A stretch of DNA of 64,000 nucleotides from Aquimarina agarivorans (GCF_000218485.1 NZ_AFPB01000152.1:1-64000), one strand, 5' to 3'. Shown: positions 7,463-16,560, counted from the stretch's first letter. A program made the numbers and translations. The notes: generated from the sequence alone by a model not told the origin.

Positions 7463-10099
7463 TTATTCTTTGATTACTTTAATCACCTTGGTAGTATTGT
7501 TAAGGGTTTTAAAGCTTACCAAGTAAATACCGTTGCTATAATTTGAAAAGTCAATGATAGTATCATTTACATTAGTGGTGTTAATTTGCTGGAGAAGCTG
7601 ACCGTTTAAATCATATACATCTATAGCATCAATACTTGTTGTATCTATAGAATTAACAGTTAAAAAATCTGTTGTTGGATTTGGAAATGCCGTAATTGAT
7701 AAACTTTCAGATAGGTCAGCGTTTTTAGCACCTGTAGTTTCATTGTAAGTGACTACTAGTTTAGGTTCTCTATTTCCATTTTCTTTAGAGGCAAATGAAA
7801 CATCATTACCATTATCCATTTCAATAATTAAGGTTATAAAATTTGACTTCTGTAAGTTGGATAAGGTAAACTTTTCAGTACTGTTTAATGGGTAGTTTTT
7901 GTTTAAACTAGCCAATTGTCGGCCTTTAGAAGGTCTATTGCTATTATTTAAATTATTTTCATTCCAACCAGTTCCGTTATTTCCTTGATAAACTTTGATC
8001 ACTCCGTTTCCAGCATCACCACTAACGGTAAGATCTAAATTTGCTGCAGTAATCGAACCTGAAATTTGTCTTAAATCGAATCTCAAATAACTAGTTCTTC
8101 TTCCTTTTTCTACTCTTAAAACAGTTGAGTTATTGTTGTTATTTCCCTGTAAGAAAGAATCATCGATAGGAGAAAGCGTGGTTGTTTTAGCTACCACATT
8201 TCTAGATCTTTGCACTTGTAAACGATCAATATTATATAAGAAACCATTAGCTCCTTTATAATTTAATTGCAATACCTGGTTTCCTGCAGTAAGATTTACA
8301 TCAACAGAAACCCTAAAATAGTTATGCCAATTATTGTTTGGAGTCACTGTAACTTCTCCAACCGTGGTATTATTAGCTAAAAATTCAATTGTTCCACCTA
8401 TTCCATTACTAGAAACATAAGCATTAATTGTATATATGTTTGATTCAGATACATTAACATTGTATGAGCTGTTATTTCCGTTTCTGATAAATCCAAGATT
8501 TCGATTATTCGAGTTTGGAGTATTCTCGGCGCGAACGCTACCAGATTTTCTTGCAAAATTTTCAACTTGAATAGTTCCAGGAATTCTGATGGCATTAGCA
8601 ACAGGTGCTGGTGCTGGAGCAGGAGCTGGTTGTGGAGCTGGTGCTGGCTGCGGAGCTGGAGCTGGAGTTGAGTTTCCTCCTCCAAATAAATTTGGAGTAA
8701 CTTTGATTTCAGCGCCAGTTAAATTTGGTGGAGCATTGTTAATCAATACCTCAGGACCACCATTAGGAAAAAGATTTGTTGGTCTTGCTTTGGTTCCTCT
8801 AGTTGGGTTATTAAGTGTTAAAAAACGAACATCATTGGTGTTGTTGTTTTGAGGCTTTGGATTGTGTCTTTGTCCATTACCTTCAACTGACCAAACATAA
8901 TTATTTTCAAATTTAATTGTGTTATGCTGTATAAATCGGTCTTTACGCATTACAATACCATCTCTAAATGTTTCAGGATAAAATACATGATTGTTTGTCC
9001 AGTCGTTATTTCTGGATCCTCTGAAATTTCCAACGCCTCTTCTTGAGTTTTCAGTACCATTCTCTTGCATTCCACCAACACCTCTTGACCTTCTGCCAGG
9101 TAAATGAATAGCTACGTTATTATCCATCACATTATCATGAGCATCAATTTCAGTCCATAGCATGAATCTGAAATTTACCCCTGCTACTACATTTAAATCA
9201 ACAGTACCATTTTGGCAAAATGCGTCAACATCAATACCATCTAAATGATTAATGTAACATAAATTGTTTTTTACTGAAAAACCATTAACAGCAATTAAAT
9301 GCATAGCCCTGCGCACATTGTTGTATAAAAAGTTATTTTCAATGGTAACTTCTCTAGTTTGGTGCATAAAAATAGCATTGAATCCATTAATAACTTCATT
9401 ATTAGTAATCGTAATATTTCTTGAATTTAAAGCATATGCAAAAGGAAGTTCGGATTTACAATCGATAAGCCCTCTTTTGGTACCATTAATAGTAATGTTA
9501 TTTTTTCTGACCATTCTAAAAATACCATCTCTAATAATCGGGATTGGACTTAAAGCGTCAGTATTTGCTAAAGGTCTTTTCGGCCCAGTATAGGTTAGTA
9601 AGCCATCAATCCAAAACGTTTTATTAGAACCAACTACAATAGGATCGTTAACATTCACATTATTTCGAAAAATATAAGTTTCTCTATTATTATTGCTTAT
9701 TCTGCTTCTGTTAGCATTTAAACTTGCAGTACTATTTATAATGATAGCACCAGGAATGTTATTAACAGTTGCGCGTCTAGCATTCAATTTATTGGCAGTG
9801 GATATTACCGCAGGCATTTGTGCAATATAACCAGCTAATGGTCCCTCAGTAAGTCTTGATTGAATTACCACATCAGGTATGGTGGCAGCATTTAATGTGC
9901 GTCTGATTTGATTTGCGTTTCCAGTAGCAGCAGGTGCTTTCCTGACAAGCACATTTCCATTAGGTAAACCAGGAGTTCCAGCTTCCTGTGCAGGGAACGA
10001 TTGATAACCTCCATTTAAAGTAAAAACTTGAGCGTTTAATGAGGCTGTCATGAAGGTGCAGAGAGTTAAAAGTCTCATCAAAATTTTAAATGTATTCAT
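7463..10099 (-). CDS. Secreted beta-helix protein with CBM6-like, DNRLRE and T9SS domains
   Basis: An 878-residue paralogue of the neighbouring beta-helix gene. The ATG at 10099 begins a signal peptide (MNTFKILMRLLTLCTFMTASLNA); an upstream TTG would add 40 non-signal residues. Residues ~25-475 are the same right-handed beta-helix. A Pro/Ala linker (~477-503) leads to a CBM6-like beta-sandwich (~504-633, starting IRIPGTIQVENF), then a DNRLRE-type domain (~634-787, with SYLRFDL and the final REPKLVVTY). A T9SS type A sorting domain follows (801-878, FPNPTTDFLTV to KVIKVIKE). The likely role is binding and cleaving a surface or environmental glycan, but the substrate is unknown. Both paralogues share long nearly identical protein blocks, such as the GVGGMQENGTENSRRGVG segment, so the duplication is recent or kept alike by conversion. 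Confidence 0.86.
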   Translation of the reverse strand: MNTFKILMRLLTLCTFMTASLNAQVFTLNGGYQSFPAQEAGTPGLPNGNVLVRKAPAATGNANQIRRTLNAATIPDVVIQSRLTEGPLAGYIAQMPAVISTANKLNARRATVNNIPGAIIINSTASLNANRSRISNNNRETYIFRNNVNVNDPIVVGSNKTFWIDGLLTYTGPKRPLANTDALSPIPIIRDGIFRMVRKNNITINGTKRGLIDCKSELPFAYALNSRNITITNNEVINGFNAIFMHQTREVTIENNFLYNNVRRAMHLIAVNGFSVKNNLCYINHLDGIDVDAFCQNGTVDLNVVAGVNFRFMLWTEIDAHDNVMDNNVAIHLPGRRSRGVGGMQENGTENSRRGVGNFRGSRNNDWTNNHVFYPETFRDGIVMRKDRFIQHNTIKFENNYVWSVEGNGQRHNPKPQNNNTNDVRFLTLNNPTRGTKARPTNLFPNGGPEVLINNAPPNLTGAEIKVTPNLFGGGNSTPAPAPQPAPAPQPAPAPAPAPVANAIRIPGTIQVENFARKSGSVRAENTPNSNNRNLGFIRNGNNSSYNVNVSESNIYTINAYVSSNGIGGTIEFLANNTTVGEVTVTPNNNWHNYFRVSVDVNLTAGNQVLQLNYKGANGFLYNIDRLQVQRSRNVVAKTTTLSPIDDSFLQGNNNNNSTVLRVEKGRRTSYLRFDLRQISGSITAANLDLTVSGDAGNGVIKVYQGNNGTGWNENNLNNSNRPSKGRQLASLNKNYPLNSTEKFTLSNLQKSNFITLIIEMDNGNDVSFASKENGNREPKLVVTYNETTGAKNADLSESLSITAFPNPTTDFLTVNSIDTTSIDAIDVYDLNGQLLQQINTTNVNDTIIDFSNYSNGIYLVSFKTLNNTTKVIKVIKE

Positions 10100-10689
10100 T
10101 TTTGAATTAGTTGAATTATTATTAAAAAGCGTAATGATAAAATTAGAAAAAAAGAGTTTCTTAAATTTAACACAGGGATTTCCTTCATGATAATGATGTA
10201 TTTTAAAATCGAATGCCAATGATGTATTTGGGCTATCTAAAAATTCATTTTGGCGAAAACGAATTTGAAAGTCTTGTTTGTTTAATGAAAAATTTGGATT
10301 TAAATTCTAAGCAAGTATTGTATTTTGAGTTAATTGTAGCGCATTGTTCCTTTTGTTTTGAGGTTTGAATGAGCTTTAATAAATAAAATATTACGCAGGG
10401 TTCAATTTTAAAAGCAGGAGTGTTTTTGATATTGAATTCCCCATCTATAATGCTTTAACTTCTTTATATTTAACTTAGTAGCTAGGGCTGCGTTTAGATA
10501 TTTTTTTGAAAACAAAGAACTGTTAGTTTATGTTAAAGAAATTCAAAATCAGCATCGCTAATAAGGAAAATGAAATTTCATATGCCCTAAGCTTTTTTGT
10601 TGATTGAATGCAGTTTTGATGTTGTAAAAAAAAGTATTTTAATCAGTTGTTTTAAATAGCTATTAATAGAATTTGTGGGAATAATAAAA

Positions 10690-10718
10690 AAACCACGTTA
10701 TATAATATAACGTGGTTT
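10690..10718. terminator. Orphan hairpin terminator
   Basis: A perfect 13-bp stem (AAACCACGTTATA, 10690-10702, with 10706-10718) and 3-nt loop, with A- and T-rich flanks. No coding gene ends here: the nearest starts are about 590 bases to the left (divergent) and 360 to the right. Confidence 0.6.
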
Positions 10719-11050
10719 ATTACTAATAAGCTAGTTGAGTTTGTTTTGAGCAGTTGTTATTTTTTAAAGGACAAATTTGCAATACTAGTAGTATGCAGCA
10801 TATTTGTGAATTTTTAAGTGATACAAATTTAATTAGTTTTGTAGTTGTATTTACAATCAATAGATTTTTCTTTCGGTTTGTCAATAACTTAGGGGAAAAA
10901 GTTCGAATATGATGAATTTATAACTGAATAAATGTTTTTTTAACGATAATTTTTTCTGTTAAACTTGTTAATTACGATGTTTTCATAAGGCTTTTTGCTG
11001 TTTCATAGAAATAAAAAAGTTTGTGTTAGGCATTCATCATTTTGAATTCG

Positions 11051-11058
11051 TAAATTTG
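11051..11058 (+). promoter_or_regulatory. -7 promoter box of the small membrane protein operon
   Basis: TAAATTTG fits TAnnTTTG and lies 23 bases before the ATG at 11082. No well-spaced -33 TTG was seen. Confidence 0.45.
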
Positions 11059-11081
11059 AAACCTTATTTATTCTTGTTATC

Positions 11082-11285
11082 ATGAAACTTATATTTATTA
11101 CTATTGGTTTACTGGGATTGGCATTTGCTGGGATTGCAATTAAAATTTGGGCAAAAAAAGATGGAAAATTTGCTGGTACTTGCGCAAGTCAGAGTCCTTT
11201 TCTAAATAAAAATGGAGAATCTTGTTCTTTGTGTGGTAAAACACCAGATCAATATGAAAATTGTAGCGATCCTCAACATTCATAA
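11082..11285 (+). CDS. Small four-cysteine membrane-anchored protein
   Basis: A 67-residue protein: one N-terminal membrane helix or uncleaved signal (residues 2-22), then a short soluble tail with four cysteines, C34, C48, C51 and C61, including CSLC. The Cys pattern suits a small metal site or disulfides. The function is unknown. Such short 'membrane or secreted' proteins are common in Flavobacteriia. It is the first gene of a tight cluster: the glycosyltransferase start lies within 10 bases of its stop, and a sigma factor follows with a one-base overlap. A role linked to envelope glycosylation or redox state is only a guess. Confidence 0.7.
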   Translation: MKLIFITIGLLGLAFAGIAIKIWAKKDGKFAGTCASQSPFLNKNGESCSLCGKTPDQYENCSDPQHS

Positions 11286-11294
11286 GATTCATTG

Positions 11295-12370
11295 ATGGCG
11301 ACATTTTTTTTATTCTTCTGGGAATAGTCTGCGCGGTAAATTTGTGCTACTATTTAATATTTTCTAAGTTTGTGTTTTCAAAACATCAAAAAAGTAGTGA
11401 AGAGATAGCTAATATTTCTGTTTTAGTGCATATTAAAAATCAGGAGGATCAGCTTGAAAATTTCTTGAATCAAATAAAAAAGCAAACCCACCCTAATTAT
11501 GAACTTGTTTTAATTAATAATGCTTCATATGATAATTCACTTAGTATTTTAGAAGCTTTTGCAGAAGAAAATAGTAATGCAGCAATTGTAAATGTTGAAA
11601 ATAACGAAGCTTTTTGGGGTAGTAAAAAGTATGCATTGACTTTAGGGATAAAAAAGGCAAAACACAAAAATTTGCTTTTTGTAACTCCAGATATTGAAAT
11701 ACAATCGACAGCGTGGATTGCAGAAATGTCAAAAATGTATAGTAATGACAAGCAAATTGTTTTGGGTTACGTTAATTTTATAAAGCAAGGCGGTGTTGTT
11801 AATTTATTGCTACGCTACAATCGGTTAATTACAAATTTATATAATTTTGGATGGGCTGAAATTCATAAACCTTACGTAGCTTGGGAAAGTAATACAGGGT
11901 ATACTTCTGAATTGTTTTTTGAAAATAATGGATTTTCAACACACATGAATATACAAACAGGTACTGAGGATTTGTTTATCAGGCATGCTGCGACAAAGAA
12001 AAATGTTGCTTTTGCTACAGCACCAGAAATGGCTATCCGAGTTGATTCTAGTTTTAAGGAATGGCTTTTACAACGCAAAAATCAATTGATTCACTATAAT
12101 TTGGGGGCTAAATTAGCGCTTAGTTCATTGTATATTTCGCAATTGTTATTTTGGGTATTGGCAATTATTGGTATCGTGTTATTTCATCATCCAATAGTAT
12201 ACCTGTTAGTCGGATTGCGTTTTTTACTAGTGGGATTAATTGTTGGTAAAGCGGCATTCAAATTGTCAGAAAAAGATGTCATTTATTTATTCCCTCTTTG
12301 GGAATTGCTAAGCATTTGTCTGCAAATACCTATATTTATAGGTGTAATATTTACAAAGTCGTCACGGTGA
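11295..12370 (+). CDS. Family 2 glycosyltransferase, membrane protein (frameshift near start)
   Basis: A GT-A fold GT2 glycosyltransferase. The core begins ISVLVHIKNQEDQLENFLNQ, with NNASYDNS (nucleotide-sugar region), a VTPDIEIQ segment (DxD-like) and a QRKNQ motif resembling Q/RxxRW. C-terminal membrane helices follow (LLFWVLAIIGIVLFH, FPLWELLSICLQIPIFIGVIF). The expected N-terminal helix (FFILLGIVCAVNLCYY) is encoded upstream of the first usable in-frame start, a TTG at 11342. An ATG at 11295 fits, but only if the T8 run at 11304-11311 had nine T. The corrected product would be 358 residues. The gene sits between the four-Cys protein and the sigma factor (one-base overlap, TGATG). The sugar and acceptor are unknown. 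Confidence 0.82.
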
Positions 12371-12942
12371 TGCAAATTAACAGTCCTCAATTACTTTTGC
12401 ATATTGAAAAAGCTAAGGAGGGAGCGCAAGCGTCCTTCAGTTTTTTGTTAGATACCTTTTGGAATGAGGTGTATCAGTTTCAATTGCAAAGAACAAAAAA
12501 TGATTTCGAAGCAGAGGAAATTACAATAATGAGTTTTTCAAAAGCCTTTGATAAAATAGAGCAATTTAATTCTGATTATAGTTTTAAAGGTTGGTTATTC
12601 GCAATATCGAAAAATGCACATATTGATCAAGTCAGAAAGCAAAAAAATGATTGGAAGATAGCTACGCAGGCTCAGGAAAGTAGTATGGCAAATACCGTTT
12701 TAGATCTTACTCCTACGCCTGAGGATCAGTTGATTACTAAGCAAAATTTAGCGGAATTATTACGTCATATAAAAAAGCTGAAGCCACACTATCAGCAAAT
12801 GATTCAGTTGCGCTACTTTCAGGAAATGACTTATAAAGAAATGGCCGATGAGTTGGATGAGCCAATGAATAATATTAAGGTTAAGTTATTAAGAGCAAAA
12901 AAATTGCTTTTAACAAGTTTGAATGCAGCAAAAAATGATTGA
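12370..12942 (+). CDS. RNA polymerase ECF-type sigma-70 factor
   Basis: A 190-residue sigma factor of group 4 size. Region 2 spans about residues 20-90 (EAEEITIMSFSKAFDKIEQF, then FKGWLFAISKNAHIDQVRK), and region 4 about 130-185 (LKPHYQQMIQLRYFQEMTYKEMADEL, with the helix-turn-helix ending NIKVKLLRAKK). The ATG at 12370 overlaps the glycosyltransferase TGA by one base; a longer upstream start would lie inside that gene. No anti-sigma gene is adjacent and no SusC/SusD operon follows, so the regulon is not given by context. It probably depends on expression of the two genes upstream. Confidence 0.9.
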   Translation: MQINSPQLLLHIEKAKEGAQASFSFLLDTFWNEVYQFQLQRTKNDFEAEEITIMSFSKAFDKIEQFNSDYSFKGWLFAISKNAHIDQVRKQKNDWKIATQAQESSMANTVLDLTPTPEDQLITKQNLAELLRHIKKLKPHYQQMIQLRYFQEMTYKEMADELDEPMNNIKVKLLRAKKLLLTSLNAAKND

Positions 12943-13036
12943 GATTCACGAGTCACTTAATTTTATTTGAAATAGTTTCATTGTATAACAGATGTTAACT
13001 TATTTTAAGAAAATATACCATTATAAATTAGATTCG

Positions 13037-13044
13037 TAATTTTG
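13037..13044 (+). promoter_or_regulatory. -7 promoter box of lipA
   Basis: TAATTTTG fits the TAnnTTTG consensus and lies 14 bases before the lipA ATG, which would give a very short leader. Confidence 0.45.
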
Positions 13045-13058
13045 CAAAAAATATATTT

Positions 13059-13934
13059 ATGAGTATAGATGCTCCAGTTGTTGAAACAAAAAGAACGCCA
13101 AAACCTAAATGGTTGCGGGTTAAACTTCCTACAGGAAAAAAATATACGGAATTACGTGGTTTAGTAGATAAATACAATTTACATACGATATGTACTTCGG
13201 GGAGTTGTCCAAATATGGGCGAATGTTGGAGTGAAGGTACAGCAACATTTATGATTTTGGGGAACACATGTACCCGTTCATGCGGGTTTTGCGGAGTTAA
13301 AACAGGAAGGCCGGATACAGTGGATTGGGCGGAACCTGAAAAAGTGGCACGTTCCATAAAAATAATGAACATTAAGCATGCAGTAATTACATCGGTAGAT
13401 CGTGATGACTTGGCGGACGGAGGCTCAATTATATGGGCTGAAACTATTCAGGCCATACGCAGAATGAACCCTAATACAACACTGGAAACGTTAATCCCTG
13501 ATTTTATGGGGAAAAAGAAAAATATTGATAGAATCATCACTGAAGCTCCTGAAGTAGTTTCGCATAACATGGAAACAGTGCGTAGGTTAACCCGAGAGGT
13601 GCGTATACAAGCTAAATACGAGCAAAGTTTAGAGGTACTTCGTTATTTAAAAGCAGAAGGAATTCATAGAACCAAAAGTGGTATCATGTTAGGTTTAGGT
13701 GAAACAGAAGCTGAGGTTATTGAAACAATGGAGGATTTAAGAGCCGTAAATTTGGATGTGCTTACCATTGGTCAATATTTACAACCCAGTAAAAAACATT
13801 TGCCAGTAAAGCAATTTATTTTACCAGCACAGTTTGAAAAATATGAAAAATTAGGTTTGGAAATGGGCTTCAGACATGTTGAAAGTAGTGCATTAGTGCG
13901 TTCATCATACAAAGCACAAAAACACTTAACCTAG
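13059..13934 (+). CDS. lipA: Lipoyl synthase
   Basis: A radical-SAM enzyme that inserts two sulfurs into octanoyl groups carried by lipoyl domains of 2-oxoacid dehydrogenases and GcvH. The 291 residues fit the family. The auxiliary [4Fe-4S] cysteines are C45, C50 and C56 (CTSGSCPNMGEC). The radical-SAM CxxxCxxC is C71, C75 and C78. The C-terminal RSSY motif supplies the conserved serine ligand. Its partner lipB is at 63.0 kb and the lipoamide-using lpd at 56.9 kb, so the lipoate pathway is present in this window. gap follows 6 bases after the stop and could be co-transcribed. Confidence 0.97.
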   Translation: MSIDAPVVETKRTPKPKWLRVKLPTGKKYTELRGLVDKYNLHTICTSGSCPNMGECWSEGTATFMILGNTCTRSCGFCGVKTGRPDTVDWAEPEKVARSIKIMNIKHAVITSVDRDDLADGGSIIWAETIQAIRRMNPNTTLETLIPDFMGKKKNIDRIITEAPEVVSHNMETVRRLTREVRIQAKYEQSLEVLRYLKAEGIHRTKSGIMLGLGETEAEVIETMEDLRAVNLDVLTIGQYLQPSKKHLPVKQFILPAQFEKYEKLGLEMGFRHVESSALVRSSYKAQKHLT

Positions 13935-13940
13935 TTTTAC

Positions 13941-14942
13941 ATGTTCAATACTCCTATAAGAGTAGCCATAAACGGTTTTGGTCGTATCGGTCGGAGTTTG
14001 TTCAGGTTACTAAATGACAATTCCGATATTCAAGTGGTAGCCATAAATGATTTGTCTGATGCGCGTACCTTAAGTCATTTATTAAAATACGATAGTGTCC
14101 ATGGACTGTTCAAAGGTGAAATTAATTTTGATGCTACACATATTATTGTAGATCAAAAAAAAATTGCTTTTACTTCATACCATAATCCTGCGCAATGTAA
14201 ATGGGATAGTGTAGATGTTGTTGTGGAGGCTACTGGAAAATTTAAAAGTTATTCAAAATCAAAAGGACACCTTTCTGCAGGAGCAAAAAGAGTAATTGTA
14301 AGTGCACCGCCAGAGGATCATAGTATTAAAACTATAGTATTAGGAGTTAATGATGGTACGATTACTCCTGATGATGTAGTGATTTCAAATGCATCGTGTA
14401 CTACAAATAATGCAGCTCCAATGATCAAGGTAGTAAATGATTTGTGTGGTATTGAGCAAGCTTACATAACAACTGTACACAGTTATACCACAGATCAAAG
14501 TTTGCACGATCAACCCCATCGCGATTTGCGAAGGGCTCGAGCCGCCGGACAATCAATAATACCGACTACCACTGGTGCAGCCAAAGCATTAACTCGTATT
14601 TTTCCTGAATTAACCACCTCTTTGGGAGGTTGTGGTATTCGTGTGCCTGTACCTAATGGCTCGTTAACGGACATAACGTTTAATGTAATTTCAGAAACTT
14701 CAATAGAAACAATTAATCAAGCATTTAAGCAAGCTTCAGATACCTCTTACAAAGGAGTATTGGCTTATACTGAAGATCCTATAGTTTCAGTAGATATTTT
14801 AGGAAATACACATTCCTGTGTGTTTGATGCTGGGATGACATCAGTCATCGGAAAGATGGTTAAAGTAATCGGATGGTACGATAATGAAATAGGATATTCT
14901 TCAAGATTAATTGAATTAATTGAAAAAATCGCTTCATTTTGA
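13941..14942 (+). CDS. gap: Glyceraldehyde-3-phosphate dehydrogenase, type I
   Basis: Oxidises glyceraldehyde 3-phosphate with NAD and phosphate in glycolysis, in the cytosol. The 333 residues are typical. The Rossmann start is RVAINGFGRIGRSLFRL (7-23), with the dinucleotide-selecting INDL around residue 36. The catalytic cysteine is C153 in SNASCTTNNAAP, and the base is H180 in TTVHSYT. The C-terminal WYDNEIGYS is conserved. It follows lipA by 6 bases and is followed after 30 bases by a hybrid histidine kinase. The genome may hold a second gap gene, as is common in this class, so this one could be glycolytic or gluconeogenic. Confidence 0.96.
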   Translation: MFNTPIRVAINGFGRIGRSLFRLLNDNSDIQVVAINDLSDARTLSHLLKYDSVHGLFKGEINFDATHIIVDQKKIAFTSYHNPAQCKWDSVDVVVEATGKFKSYSKSKGHLSAGAKRVIVSAPPEDHSIKTIVLGVNDGTITPDDVVISNASCTTNNAAPMIKVVNDLCGIEQAYITTVHSYTTDQSLHDQPHRDLRRARAAGQSIIPTTTGAAKALTRIFPELTTSLGGCGIRVPVPNGSLTDITFNVISETSIETINQAFKQASDTSYKGVLAYTEDPIVSVDILGNTHSCVFDAGMTSVIGKMVKVIGWYDNEIGYSSRLIELIEKIASF

Positions 14943-14972
14943 GTATATTTATTACAAATAAGCAATAATTTA

Positions 14973-16451
14973 ATGGTAAGAACGTTACTTTTTGTATTTT
15001 TTTTAAGTTTCCTCAATATTAATCCAGCATCAGCAAGCCTCCAGGGGTTAATAGCTGAAGCATCTACGGATTTATTGTATGATGAAGAAGACTTGACGCA
15101 ACAAATAAAAGCGAAGACCGACGAAATAGAGGATATTAAAAATTTGAAGTTGGGTAAAATCACTACTATTTTAAGTATTGCTTTAATAACAATTTTAACC
15201 TTATTAACCTTGGCGTTGTATAAAAACAATAAACTACGAGCCAGAGCAAATAAGTTGCTAAAGCAAAAAAATGCCGAATTAATTGCAGAAAAGGAAAGGG
15301 CGGAAAATGCAAGCGCGGTAAAAGCCCAGTTTTTGTCTACAATTACGCATGAGCTTAGAACGCCTTTGTATGCGGTAACAGGATTAACACATTTATTGTT
15401 AGAAGAAAATCCAACTGAAAATCAAAAGGAGCATTTAAATTCATTAAGATTTTCAGGGGAATATTTACTTTCATTAATTAATAATATTCTTGATCTAAAT
15501 AAGCTGGAGGCTAATAAAGTTGAGGTAGAAATTACTTCTTTTAATTTAAAGAAAAGAATATCCGATGTGCTTATCGCTCTTAATAAAGCAGCGGAAGACA
15601 GGGGAAATAAATTGAATTTAAATTTTGATTCTAAAATTCCAAAACGAGTTAAAGGCGATCCGCTCAAAATTTCTCAAATTTTAATTAACCTTATCGGTAA
15701 TGCTATAAAGTTTACCAAAAATGGACAAATTAATATTCATGTACTAAAGGTAAAGGACGTTGATGGCAATAAAATGGTATTGTATTTTGAAGTAGAAGAT
15801 AATGGTGTGGGAATTTCGGAGAAAAAGAAATATGATATTTTTGAAAATTTTAATCAAGAATCTTTAGAAGTAAATAGGAAATATGGAGGTACGGGATTAG
15901 GGCTTTCTATTGTGAAAAATTTGCTTTCGCTCCTGGATAGTGAAATTAAATTAAACAGTACTGTTGGTAAAGGATCTAAATTTTTCTTTGAATTAGAATT
16001 TGGATTGTATCAAGAATCCGAAATTACTAAGAAAGAAAAAGCATTGTCTACTATTAATTTTAAGGAAATGGAAGGTAGGCGTGTTTTAATTGTTGAGGAC
16101 AATAAAATTAATCAGTTAATTACTCGTAAAATTTTAGAAAAAAATAAAATTATATGCGAGGTGGCTGATAATGGTGAAATAGCCGTTGAAAAAGCTAAAA
16201 AATTTAGCTATGATCTAATTTTAATGGATATTCATATGCCAGGTATTAGTGGGGTTGAAGCTACAAATCAAATTAGAAAATTTGATATGCGTACACCAGT
16301 AATCGCATTAACCGCCGTTACTTTAGCGGATCATATGGACGAATTTTACGCCAATGGTATTACCGATGTAATTCCAAAACCTTACAAAACTGAGGAATTC
16401 TTTTTAAAGCTTCAAAAAGTTTTTAGAGGCGAATATGAGGTTAAAATTTAG
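14973..16451 (+). CDS. Hybrid sensor histidine kinase / response regulator
   Basis: A 492-residue membrane protein. An N-terminal signal-like helix (TLLFVFFLSFLNINPASA) is followed by only about 40 extracytoplasmic residues and a membrane helix (62-83). A coiled coil leads to the HisKA domain with phospho-acceptor H126 (STITHELRTPL). The HATPase domain has an N-box (INLIGNAIKFT), G1 (VEDNGVGI) and G2 (GGTGLGLSIV). A receiver domain occupies 366-485 with D419 (LILMDIHMPG) and K469. Relatives often have a long periplasmic TPR region between signal and membrane helix; here it is almost absent, so the input signal is obscure. No output regulator lies next to it; phosphotransfer to another protein is likely. 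Confidence 0.9.
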   Translation: MVRTLLFVFFLSFLNINPASASLQGLIAEASTDLLYDEEDLTQQIKAKTDEIEDIKNLKLGKITTILSIALITILTLLTLALYKNNKLRARANKLLKQKNAELIAEKERAENASAVKAQFLSTITHELRTPLYAVTGLTHLLLEENPTENQKEHLNSLRFSGEYLLSLINNILDLNKLEANKVEVEITSFNLKKRISDVLIALNKAAEDRGNKLNLNFDSKIPKRVKGDPLKISQILINLIGNAIKFTKNGQINIHVLKVKDVDGNKMVLYFEVEDNGVGISEKKKYDIFENFNQESLEVNRKYGGTGLGLSIVKNLLSLLDSEIKLNSTVGKGSKFFFELEFGLYQESEITKKEKALSTINFKEMEGRRVLIVEDNKINQLITRKILEKNKIICEVADNGEIAVEKAKKFSYDLILMDIHMPGISGVEATNQIRKFDMRTPVIALTAVTLADHMDEFYANGITDVIPKPYKTEEFFLKLQKVFRGEYEVKI

Positions 16452-16518
16452 ATTTTGATTTGGACTAATAGTTATTTATATAAATCAATACAATATATAG
16501 TATCAAGTTTAGTAATGT

Positions 16519-16560
16519 TTCGAGTGATTTGTGAAATGAAACGGAGTGAATTGAATACGG
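16519..16560 (+). repeat. Decayed TTCGAGTG repeat arm
   Basis: TTCGAGTGATTTGTGAAATG at 16519 matches the first arm of the dispersed repeat, in the gap between the histidine kinase and lpxK. Only one arm is recognisable. Confidence 0.5.

Larger units (their letters stand above)
10100..11081. other. 982-base intergenic region
   Basis: AT-rich, with no credible reading frame on either strand. It contains the promoter region of the leftward beta-helix gene, a lone strong hairpin at 10690-10718, and the -7 box of the rightward small membrane protein at 11051-11058. The stretch 10220-10690 has no recognisable gene remnant, but a small RNA ending at the hairpin cannot be excluded. Confidence 0.5.

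Noticed and set aside
8589..8852. Gly/Ala-rich plus-strand reading frame
   Set aside because: It is the antisense of the Pro/Ala linker and beta-helix coding DNA. Its odd composition comes from the linker repeat, and it has no start context or homology.
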